From NCBI GenBank assembly GCA_018417955.1, contig JACTVC010000002.1, positions 1,984,001-2,048,000 of the forward strand: 64,000 nt of DNA. The letters run 5' to 3'. The notes under the pieces were generated by a model. That model was not told where the DNA came from and searched no databases. It saw only the letters and a list, made by a program, of their open reading frames with translations. The DNA is from Laccaria trichodermophora (lineage: Eukaryota; Basidiomycota; Agaricomycetes; Agaricales; Hydnangiaceae). Positions 22,930 through 32,687 of the stretch are shown here, piece by piece (within the stretch, counting starts at the first letter, position 1; each line of letters starts with the position of its first letter). The position numbers were made by a program, and so were the translations under genes.

Positions 22930-24425
22930 TCACACCCATGGTTGTAAGACTATGCCCACCTAACTGCAAAAATGCACTTACCTTTTTTTCGTAGGAGCTG
23001 CATCTTGCCAGGCCACCAAATGCCATTCCACCTGCACAATGGTCCAGGGAGCCTCCACAATATAATTTTTGGGTATTCCTAATTATCTGTTGATGTCCTG
23101 TATTTGTTTTTCAGCCAATATGTCAATATCTGCAAACAAACCTCTGTTTTGAATACAACAATGGTGTTTTTGCTTCTGTATATGTTTCTCCCACAAAAAA
23201 AAACCTGCAAATCATTCCAAATATATCCTGTATTTCATTTACAGTCAATAAAATTGGTTCCTCGTGTGTCCGTATGTCAGAAATAGATGGATTGGGTTGC
23301 CTGACGTCGGATGACCTTTGGGGATTGATGCTTCTGCACAACAGATGTAAACATTTCTAAAAGCTCATTCTGTGGTCCTTACTGCCCTACAGATTTGTTC
23401 GTGGTAGAAACAACATCTGAAACTCGACCATATATATACTCTATAATGTTCTGACAATCATAAATAGTTTCCCTTTGTTAAATCTGACCGAAATAAGCTG
23501 GATGGGACAAACCCTTTTTGGATGACTCTGGGCCTTAGACGCCGTTGGTATACAAATGTAAATAACATTCAAAAAGATATTACTCTACATACCACACGAC
23601 AGGGAAACAAAAAGAGTAAAAAGGATTCTGAAGGAGCTTCTAGTATACATTTGAAAAAAATAAGTAAATCAGCTCTGAACGACCTCACAAGCCGTCATCG
23701 TCCTGCATTGTAGTTGCATTGTGACTGTCCGTTTCATCGTCCAGTGTCGACCCTGTGTGTCCTGGGAGCGTCGCTATCGTCCTGGTCCATCGTTGGATCG
23801 TTATCGTCCCGGGTTGTCGGGTTGTCGTCGCTTTGAGTGCAAACCTGGGGTGCGAATATCAGAAAGGTTTGACTGGTACATGTCGGATGCTGAAGTGTGT
23901 GAACCGTGCAAAGCGATGTTGCCATCCAATGTCCATTCAGCACTGTCAACGAGGCAAGGGAATAGGGTGCCAGGGCTGTGGATTGGTGGTAGTGCTAATG
24001 GTGGTTGCTCGTCACCCATTGTTGCTGGAGGGTGGTAGCACTGGTGGTGGGTCTCGTCGCCTGTTGTCGTTCGAGTGGTGGTGAGATGGGCGCTCGTCGC
24101 CGTGTGGATGGTGGGCACTCGTGGCCCTCTGGTGGTGGTGGTGGCAGTCGCTGTCGTCGTCCTGGGAATGGCCATTGATGTGGCACACCCAGATGACTCA
24201 TTGGTGTGCCACGTTGGCCATTTGGTGGTGGCATGGTTGGATGGATAGTCCAATTAGTTACGACGGGGTGCTCTTGTAGAATAGACTCACCAGCACACAT
24301 CCACATGCCCTTCCTTCCCGCCGAACTCCCAGATATCGCAATTGGCAGCGAAGTCGAAGCGTGGTGGTCGTGGAGCTCCAATCGAGCGTATCCACCTGTG
24401 GATACGTCGAGGCGGTCGTTCGATT
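22930..24425. other. decayed retroelement DNA and a GTGGTGG-rich stretch without a supported gene
   Basis: The first ~800 bp continue the Gypsy remnant cut by the hAT element but hold no recognisable domain and many stops. From about 23720 the DNA is GC-richer with GTGGTGG runs (24030-24160). Minus-strand open frames there are Thr/Pro/His-rich and look like by-products of the repeat composition. Confidence 0.4.
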
Positions 24426-27261
24426 TAGTGTTGCCGCGGCTTCGGCTTTTAGCTGGTTCAAGCCACAGCTGAGCTGAAATTAAAGCCAAGCCAAGCCGAT
24501 TGATCTGGCTTGGCTACTGCTTGAGCCGGCTAGAGCTGGGATTTTCAGCCTCATCAACCACACATGCTAGCTCATTCGAAACAAATAAAATTGGCTTTTG
24601 TCTGTACATATTATTCAACTAGTATGTAATAGAATATACTTTAAATGAACCTAAGATCATAGAAAATAGCTAAGAATTGCCTGAGACGGTGTGACAGAGT
24701 CACACCCCCCAAAATAGAAAATGTAATATATCTCCAGAACGCGGACACACGATCCTCTCGTCTCTTCAGGACCTTCAAATTACACTAGAATATGTTTTAA
24801 ACAAGACATAGATCATAAGAAACAATGGAAATTTGACTGACCTAGGGTACTTGCTCCCCAAAACAGAAAATGGAACATAGCTCCAGAACGCGGACATGTG
24901 AACCTCTCGTCTCTTCAGGACCTTCAAACGACACTAGAATACATTTTATACGAGCCTTAGATCATAAGAAACGATGGAAATCTGACTGACCTAGGGTACT
25001 TGCTCCCAAAACAGAAAATGGAACATAGCTCCAGAATGCGGACATGCGAACCTCTTGTCTCTTTGAGACCTTCAAACGACACTGGAATATGTTTTAAACG
25101 AGCCCTAGATCATAAGAAATGATGGAAATTTGACTGACCTGGGGTACTTGCTCCCCAAAACAGAAAATGGAACATATCTCCAGAACGTGGACACACAAAC
25201 CTCTCGTCTCTTCGGGACCTTCAAACTACACTAGAATAGGTTATAAACGAGCCTTTAATGAAGGATGATGATGGAGAACTCACAAAGATAGAGTACACCC
25301 TCCTGATGAATCATGAAACTTAGCATGACAGATATCTCAAAAATATGATGGCGGATGCCTCTCGTCTCTTCAGGCCCTGAAATTGACATCAAATAGCTGG
25401 TAATCAACACTTATTTGGTAGAAAACGGTACAGAACTGACCAAGATACAAAATAGCCTCATGGTGTCTATCCAGCACCTATTACATGTTTCTTAGGGCTA
25501 TAATTGGGCTATTCTGGTGCCCAGTTTTAACTTATACTATGTGGAACTTGTTTACAATTGATATGGTACACTACTTAAGTTTACGATTATACATAAATTG
25601 GGGGGAGGTGGTGCTATGAGGAGAAGAGGACAAGGAACGCAAAAGAGATGTGACAAATGCTGAAGCGCTATATATCTGAGGCACTTTAGGGTGGGTTGAG
25701 ATTTAGGGCAGGCTTATCTCATCCAAGTAAGCCTGCCCTAAATCTCAACCCACCCGAAAGTGCCTCAGATATATAGTGCGTCAGCATCTGTCATGTCTCT
25801 TTTGCTTTCCTTCTCCTCTTCTCCCTCAATTTAAGTTTAACCGTAAACTTGAGTAGTGTACCATATCAATTGTAAATGAACTCCACATAGTATAATGTAA
25901 GAATGGGTACCAGAATAGCCCAATTATAGCCCTAAGAAACGTGTAATAGGTGCTGGATAGACACCATGAGGCTATTTTGTATCTTGGTCAGTTCTGTACC
26001 GTTTTCTACCAAATAAGTGTTGATTACCAGCTATTTGATGTCAATTTTGGGGCCTGAAGAGACAAGAGGCATCCGCCATCATATTTTTGAGATATCTGTC
26101 ATGCTAAGTTTCATGATTCATCAGGAGGGTGTACTCTATCTTTGTGAGTTCTCCATCATCATCCTTCATTAGGGCTCGTTTATAACCTATTCTAGTGTAG
26201 TTTGAAGGTCCCGAAGAGACGAGAGGTTTGTGTGTCCGCGTTCTGGAGATATGTTCCATTTTCTGTTTTGGGGAGCAAGTACCCCAGGTCAGTCAAATTT
26301 CCATCATTTCTTATGATCTAGGGCTCGTTTAAAACATATTCTAGTGTCGTTTGAAGGTCCCGAAGAGACGAGAGGTTCACGTGTCCGCATTCTGGAGCTA
26401 TGTTCTATTTTCTGTTTTGGGAGCAAGTACCCTAGGTCAGTCAGATTTCCATTGTTTCTTATGATCTAAGGCTCGTTTAAAATGTATTCTAGTGTCGTTT
26501 GAAGGTCCTGAAGAGACGAGAGGTTTGCGTGTCCGCGTTCTGGAGCTATGTTCCATTTTCTGTTTTGGGAGCAAGTACCCTAGGTCAGTCAGATTTCCAT
26601 CGTTTCTTATGATCTAGGGCTCGTTTGAAACACATTCTAGTGTCGTTTGAAGGTCCCAAAGAGACGAGAGGTTCGCGTGTTCATGTTCAGGAGATATGTT
26701 CCATTTTCTGTTTTGGGAGCAAGTACCCTAGGTCAGTCAGATTTCCATTGTTTCTTATGATCTAGGGCTCGTTTAAAATGTATTCTAGTGTCGTTTAAAG
26801 GTCCTGAAGAGACAAGAGGTTCGCGTGTCCGCGTTCTGGAGATATGTCACATTTTCTCTTTTGAGGGGAGTTGAGCTGTATCTCAGTCAGCTTTCCACCA
26901 TTTTTCTTCACTAAAAGCTTGTTTACATTGTATTCTAGTTGTATTTGAAGGAGCTGAAGAAATGACATCCATACGTGCTCCTATTTCTATGCTATCTCAC
27001 ATCCTTCCCTATTTTTTTGCAAATTTTTATTTATTTTCATAATCATTTGGTTTCTATTATAGTTCTATGCTCAAAATATACATTACACTGTGTATCTATC
27101 AGGTAGACAGCATCTAATTTACCCAGATTTATAGTCACATCACACTGAGAATTATGTGCCAGCTTGGGCCGGCTTTGGGTCAGCTAAAAGCCAAGCCACT
27201 TAAGGAAATTTAGCTGGCTTACATAAGCCAGCTCTCGGCTAGCTGAGCCGCGGCAACACTA
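24426..27261. mobile_element. 2.8-kb foldback element with TAGTGTTGCCGCGGC ends and arms of ~149-bp repeats
   Basis: The ends TAGTGTTGCCGCGGC (24426-24440) and its exact reverse complement (27247-27261) bound a giant inverted repeat. The arms meet at an 11-base spacer (25717-25727), with GGTGGGTTGAGATTTAGGGC mirrored on the other side. Each arm extends about 1.0-1.1 kb. The outer arm parts are tandem units of about 148-150 bp. The word CTCCAGAA recurs at 24732, 24881, 25029 and 25178, and its complement recurs five times on the right (near 26239, 26389, 26537, 26686 and 26832). No coding frame of note is inside. Flanking 8-mers (GTTCGATT, CTCAGTGC) do not match, so no target duplication is visible. 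Confidence 0.8.
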
Positions 27262-27937
27262 CTCAGTGCCCAGTGTTAATGGACCACAACAACTGAATGT
27301 TCCTCCCCTTGGTATGTCTACAGGGAAAGAAAAGGAAGACAAGGAAGCATCGTTAGGGGATGAGGACTCCATTGGAGAGGCAATGGGGCCGCAAATCTCC
27401 TTCAACTTCCAAGTGGACGACTTTGTGAACATGGAGACAGGAACGGTTCAAGCTCTAGGTGAGAGCCCTTCAGATATGAGGCAGGATACGACCCCAAATG
27501 ATCCTCTGGAGTTTGCATCGCCCTACTTGACGCTCTATGGGCTACCTATTTCAGAAGACTTCACATCGGTGCAGGATCTGATTGTCAACATGGCCACTAG
27601 ACTTCAGTTATCCATTCAGCGGATATTCAGGACTACTGTCAGTCAAGGGCAGAGTTTCTGGTTCAAAACAGGGTCTGTGGACCAAGCAAGACAACTAAGG
27701 AACTATATGCACCATCGACAGGAGAACAACATTGAGTTGTTAGTTTCCTTCACCAACTACGAAAATTATCTTAGGGCTCTAAGACAGTCGACGCATACTT
27801 GGCCTAATTCCTCCGTGCTTCTTCCAGTTCCAAATACCATCCCACCACCAAATCTACCTCCCCCGGCCTGTTCGGACGTGATCTCCACACCTGTAGCTGG
27901 ATCTTCAGCTCGAAGATCGGCCAGTCGGGACCAGTGA
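27262..27937 (+). CDS. unassigned transposon-associated open frame 1
   Basis: I do not recognise this protein. The frame is open from the foldback boundary (PSVNGPQQLNVPPLG) to 27937 without a clear ATG at its start; the first internal Met follows PPLG. It contains a moderately conserved-looking block DPLEFASPYLTLYGLPISED, LIVNMATRLQLSIQRIFRTT and NNIELLVSFTNYENYLRAL, then a Pro-rich tail. Its 5' part may have been cut off by the foldback element. Together with the next frame and the LTR at 29089 it probably belongs to a retroelement. Confidence 0.35.
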
Positions 27938-28159
27938 TTCCATTGCTATCAGCGCAATTCCCACTCTCCAGAGTGTCCTCGCTTCAGCAGACAATCTCCC
28001 TCTCAACCTCGCTACCATTCACCAGAATGCTCTTTGTACCTTTGTCATCAGTATCAACGTTCCCCATCTCCACGACCTAGGAATTGTGCCTGCTATCAGT
28101 GATCTTCATCTCCTCATCGGTATGCCCATCATTCACGATCAACGTCCCCGAATCTACAT

Positions 28160-29044
28160 GTGTCACTCATAGGAAATACCTCCCCTCCCCCTCTCCCTAC
28201 ACAATTGCCAAGCCTTGTGGGTCCTTCTACAACCAATGCCCACACCCCCGTCGACTCGCTGTCATTGAGCACGCTCCCTGTCCTTCCAAATGCCCCAGCC
28301 ACTATCAACTTGTCCCCTAATGTCCTGCTGCCTCCTGGCATGAATATAGCTTTTATGTGGTTGCCATCAGGAAACACACTGAGCCCTGTATTGCTGCAAG
28401 GCAACACCACTGTTATCCCATACCCTTTACCTCCTTCTGGACCCATGCCGAGCACCTTGTTGCCATGGCCAGTAGCAGCTGCCTTGCCACCCTTGACCAT
28501 GAACACTTTCCCTGGCACAGCTAGTGCCCTGTCAGACTTGGTAGACGTTGGCAGGTCTTTAGCATCACGCAAATCTGACAGAACGGTTCCCTCCCCTGCT
28601 TCCCCTCACCCTGAATGCACGCACCCTTCTCTCATGTCCAGAATGACTGGCGAATTGGCGGACAGGCTGAGTGACCCCAGTGGATCAAATCCATTATCTT
28701 CTCAGTTTACTGAACCGCCGTGTGTTCTGCTGGCTGACAGACTGAGTGGGAATGACTCAATGGACGTTGACCCCCCTGCCCTGATGGATCCTGACACCTT
28801 TGAAGCAGCACATCTCTCTGCTATCAATGACATGATGGCCTCAGCAGGACCTTTAGTTTTGGATCCAGTCCAATATGACTATCCAAACCCCTCTCACAGT
28901 GATCTGGAAGAAGGGGAGCTAGATGATCAGATGGAGGACATCGTCGAGTACAAGCGAACTAAATGGGGTAAATGTGCAGGCTGTCAAATTCAGAACATAC
29001 AAAAGAGAGACAACGAACACCGTGGACGCAGACAGGGGCAGTGA
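28160..29044 (+). CDS. unassigned transposon-associated open frame 2
   Basis: The 294-residue frame is Pro/Ser-rich and low in complexity (MSLIGNTSPPPLPTQLPSLV), with an acidic C-terminal part (HSDLEEGELDDQMEDIVEYK) and a Cys pair in KCAGCQIQN. I see no known domain. It stops just upstream of a G-run and the LTR, where a retroelement's last frame would sit. It could equally be non-coding. Confidence 0.3.
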   Translation: MSLIGNTSPPPLPTQLPSLVGPSTTNAHTPVDSLSLSTLPVLPNAPATINLSPNVLLPPGMNIAFMWLPSGNTLSPVLLQGNTTVIPYPLPPSGPMPSTLLPWPVAAALPPLTMNTFPGTASALSDLVDVGRSLASRKSDRTVPSPASPHPECTHPSLMSRMTGELADRLSDPSGSNPLSSQFTEPPCVLLADRLSGNDSMDVDPPALMDPDTFEAAHLSAINDMMASAGPLVLDPVQYDYPNPSHSDLEEGELDDQMEDIVEYKRTKWGKCAGCQIQNIQKRDNEHRGRRQGQ

Positions 29045-29088
29045 TAGAATTTATAAGCATGGGATGCTCCAATCTCATGGGGGGGCTT

Positions 29089-29300
29089 TGTAATGGCGGT
29101 CGAATGACTTAGTACAGTACATGACCTCAGAGCATAGTTTACTACTGTTTGTCTCTTGTTGTATATAGCCGTGTACTGTAAATAATAAACTCACTTGAAA
29201 CCTCCACTATATATAATGTGGAACGAGTCACTACTACTACCTCCAGCTAGGTGGCCTATCGTCTCCCCTCTGGGATACAAGAGTCCTGCGCTGGGTAACA
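29089..29300 (+). repeat. single Gypsy-type LTR
   Basis: It starts TGTAATGGCGGTCGAATGAC, ends GGGTAACA, and contains AATAAA and a TATATATAA stretch. A G-rich run (GGGGGGG at about 29080) directly before it resembles a polypurine tract, suggesting a 3' LTR. No partner LTR was found in the window, and flanking 5-mers do not match. Confidence 0.6.
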
Positions 29301-29971
29301 GTGCCCCCGTTCCTGGGACACCGGATCACATCCATGTGAAAGCGAACCCCACTTCCACACTCCTCTCCCTCTCTTGAGTTCCCCATATCTTCTCCACTGC
29401 CATCTCACACACGAGACAACATCAAGAAGTCACAGATCACCACATGGTTTCACACATTGGGATGATCATTGATGTTGCTGATGCGCTTGCCAATTGTATA
29501 TATCGCGTTGAGGCCATTGACATCGCCAGTAGACTGAGTTTCACATTCTTTACCTCAAGCATCTTACATCTATAAGTCATAAAATCCTGACATATCTCCA
29601 TGTCTGTGGAATCAGACATAATGTGGCAAGGCCTTTTCTAAGCATGTCAAGCAGTGGGTTCAAGGGAGGCAGAGGGGGAATATTTTTGGGGAATGAAAGT
29701 GTATTCTATTCAACTTTGAGCTACCTGAATAACTAGGATGGGTGCATGCAAGTGTGCACCAGGTAAAACTGATTTTTTAGCAGCCAAATAAAAGGTCTGC
29801 CTGACAAAAAACCTATGGGTTTTGGCCCAGAAGGGGTATGGGGTATGGGGTATGGGAGGTTTATGGGTTATGCTATGCATATCCCCATGAACTGACTTGG
29901 TGGACACAAAATGCTATGAGGTAAGAGAGGTTATGGGTTGTCAGAGGTATGGGATAAGAGAGGTTCAACTG

Positions 29972-30180
29972 TATATCCATTTTATTACATCCGAAACGTA
30001 GTAGACTGTACAGCATGTTGTATGGTTGGGCTTGCCATCAAAGTGTACCTCCCCAAGGTCATATCTCTATTTTATTACATCTGAAATGTAGGGACCACTC
30101 TAGACTTCAGCACTTGTCTGGTGTTTGTTTTACCCTGCTTGTCAAGGTCTATTTCCAAGTTGTTCACTTTCCGCCTCAAA
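29972..30180 (+). repeat. right half of the split host repeat plus an intact second copy
   Basis: 29972-30003 (TTTTATTACATCCGAAACGT) continues the left half interrupted at 10943. The similar copy CCCCAAGGTCATAT...TTTTATTACATCTGAAATGT runs unbroken at 30052-30092. A copy of TGCTTGTCAAGGTCTATTTC follows near 30140. Confidence 0.6.
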
Positions 30181-31340
30181 CGTTAATCCCAAAATGGGAA
30201 GTCGCCTTATTTTTAGAAACGTGCCAGCCTCAGCGATTTTGTTGAAGTCCTGCAGCTCGACACTGGGTTTATTGGAATACAACCTATTATATTATCTTGA
30301 AGCCTTTCAAATGTGTTTAAAAGGAGAAGAGGGACAACATTTTTAAGCAGGAAGTCTAGTATTCTGCTTGCAACTAATGTAGACATGATGTATCTTTCAT
30401 AACAATTACAAGGGCTGTCGATGCCACCTTGGAACATTGATCTAAGAAGCTAGAACACACCTACAGTTGTGCATTCAGCTGCCCTAATGAATCTCGCCAT
30501 TCACTTCAGCATTCCACGAGCTGCTTCCCTTCAATGCTCAACACTTCCTCAGGCTCACAACCCACTGCCTGAGGCAAAATGCTGCCCGCACTGTATCACC
30601 CTTCCAAGTGCTTCATTCTACAAAGTTGCATGATAGTCAAGGGCTAGCATTTTGTAATTTGAGGTGGCAGGTTCTTGTTGCGAGGATTATGTTGATTTGT
30701 TGTAATACAATCTGTGGCTGAAAGAATGCTCGTTAGCAACTCGTTAGTAGCAGTAGTGAATATGGGAAAGACAAAGATACACCTTTACAGTGGAGGTCGT
30801 GTAGGGGATGAGGCTGGCGAGCTCCTGTAAACATTTGTCATCAAGTTGGAACCATGGAGGGTGAGCAGGGGCAAGCACGAAATCACAACCAAACATCAGT
30901 TTGTTTGGTTTCTGTTGAATACCACTAAGCTATGCATAGCTTAGTGGTATTCAACATAAAGTAAACCTGATGACTCAGTGGATCCCAGAAGTCTCGTGTT
31001 CAACTCCTGCTTGTGCCAGATAGCGTAAGACCTATGAAGGCAGCTACAGTTGCCAAAAAATGCATAAAGGCCAAATAGCATAAGACCCATGAAGGCAGAC
31101 TATAGTAAGACCAAAAAATGCATAAAGGGGGCAACACTATGGAATATTAGTTGAATTACTACAACATGCATAGTCACTGGCCCCAATGGAGTCATAGGGA
31201 GGTTATTCACTGACCATTGGGTCAGGTTTACTTTATGTTGAATACCACTAAGCTATGCATAGCTTAGTGGTATTCAACAGTTTCTGTGTGGCTTCCCGTT
31301 TTGGGATTAGAGTTTGAGGCAGAAACTCAAAAGTGCTATT
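30153..31340. repeat. imperfect inverted repeat pair around the MITE
   Basis: About 45-60 bp at 30153-30213 (GCCTCAAACGTTAATCCCAA) pair with 31285-31340 read in reverse (CCGTTTTGGGATTAGAGTTT), at roughly three-quarters identity by eye. This suggests an older element into which the MITE jumped. DNA at 30214-30907 shows no gene. Confidence 0.4.
30913..31279. mobile_element. 367-bp MITE with palindromic 58-bp termini and 5-bp target duplication
   Basis: Each 58-bp terminal repeat (30913-30970, 31222-31279) contains a ~40-bp perfect palindrome centred on AAGCTATGCATAGCTT and is followed by ATAAAGTAAACCTGA. GTTTC flanks both sides (30908-30912, 31280-31284). Inside, TGACTCAGTGG (about 30970) and GTTCAACTCC (about 31000) resemble RNA polymerase III A and B boxes. 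A ~55-bp unit (AAGACC.ATGAAGGCAG) is duplicated at about 31026 and 31081. There is no coding capacity. Confidence 0.82.
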
Positions 31341-32687
31341 TCCAAGCCATCGTACCAACCTTGTACTGGCCCCAGTTGTATACAGTAGACACCAGAAATT
31401 ATAGGGAGGTTCCTAGGGTTTGCATTACGCTGTAAGTAGTGGGTTTTAGCCTGCAATGCTCAAGGGCTCCACTGTGGGATACATCACACCTTTTTGTAAG
31501 TACAAATTTTGAACCCACTTCCATTGGCTGTGAGGAGTGAACAAGGGGTACGCACCAGCAATTGCTGACATATGGGGTGGGGAGGGGGGGTGGTCGGCTG
31601 AGTGCTTATCCAATTAAAAATTTTCAGATGGTTATTTCGCTGTATAAGACCCACAGAAGACGATCCTCCATTGTAGATACCCTAAGTACACAATTTCTGG
31701 GGTGCCAGGTGCTATGCGAGCCCTAATTCGCGTTTTGTCTGCATTTGGCATATCTGACACATGGCAAAGTTCAGCCTGATTTCATTGGAGTGCTTATCTT
31801 CATCCCCTATCTAACACCCTTCTTGCTCTAGCATTTTCAAGTGGTATCTCAGGTGGCTGCCTGTGTGGATTTCATGCCATGCCCTGGCATTGTTACATAC
31901 AGTGCAAGATATGGTGAGTCCTTACATTCATTAACATTTACTTCCACTCACTTGGGAAAGGTTCACTGTCTGCCATGGCAAGAGGGAAGAAAGCCCCAAA
32001 AGTACACTATTGTACAGTCAAGGCCATGGAGCTCATGTAAGCCTTTTTTTCACATTCGACAGAGAACCCCTTAAGTTTTGATACCTACAATCCCATTTCA
32101 CATATTCCAGAGCTGGTTTTGATGGAAGGGCCAGCTCCGGTCCTTGATCCCCCGATTTTTGAACCAGCTTACCCACAAATATATAAATGCTATTATAAAT
32201 ACAGTATCACTTGAGCTGTCATGGTCTTATTGAAAGGCCTGCTGGATGGTGGTTTTGTGATAACGAGGGCAAGGTGAATGCTGGAGGTAGGTCTCTACAT
32301 GCAAGTGTCAGCATAGTATTTGATTTGTAAACACATGATTTATTTCCTTTTTAGGAAGGCTAGGGGAGGGGGGTGGGGTCTATGAGCCCTTATCCAAATA
32401 AAACAACCCCGTGTACAGGAATTTTTTTTTGCGTACCCCTTGGGAGTGAACTGCTTAAGTGGTTCGGCGACGAGCAGCCAATAAAAGATCCCAAACTTAC
32501 TCTCATTTCATTTTTATGTGCTCGCCATAGCGGGCTTTCATGAAATACAAGCAAGGTTTTTGTTGACATTGGAACAATGTCAAACTCTAGTGTTGAGATT
32601 AGATTGTGAAATCGGTGTTGTCAACTGTTGTATTCATGCCTGTTTAGCCCCTGTTTGGCTTTGAATCATAGTACTACGGACTTCATC
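31341..32687. other. gene-poor repeat-derived DNA
   Basis: A 12-bp inverted pair (AAGGGGTACGCA at 31543, TGCGTACCCCTT at 32430) and a direct pair (GGAGGGGGG...GCTTATCCAA-like at about 31584 and 32366) hint at an old element of about 0.9 kb. No supported gene is present. The final ~200 bp is the presumed promoter of the MFAP1 gene. Confidence 0.35.

Larger units (their letters stand above)
10944..29971. mobile_element. ~19-kb composite transposon island with pogo/Tigger-like TIRs and TA target duplication
   Basis: The left end starts CAGTTGAACCTCTCTTA and the right end is its reverse complement; over the first 26 bases the ends differ at one position. TA flanks both sides (10942-10943 and 29972-29973). 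CAG starts with TA duplications are typical of Tc1/mariner-pogo elements. When the two flanks are joined, CCCCAAGGTCATA continues into a segment that matches the intact sequence at 30052-30092 over about 40 bp with few differences, which looks like a paralogous empty site. No pogo transposase was seen. The original element is probably non-autonomous, with subterminal GGTATGGG/TTATGGG-rich DNA at both ends, and it later collected the nested insertions described below. Confidence 0.72.

Noticed and set aside
23801..24489. Thr/Pro-rich minus-strand open frames as a gene
   Set aside because: Low complexity arises from GTGGTGG runs; overlapping frames look alike and none has a domain or splice structure.
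24700..26870. Regularly spaced ~149-bp repeats resembling an array or satellite, even CRISPR-like
   Set aside because: Units are contiguous with no unique spacers, are mirrored about a centre, and are bounded by inverted termini; a foldback element explains them.
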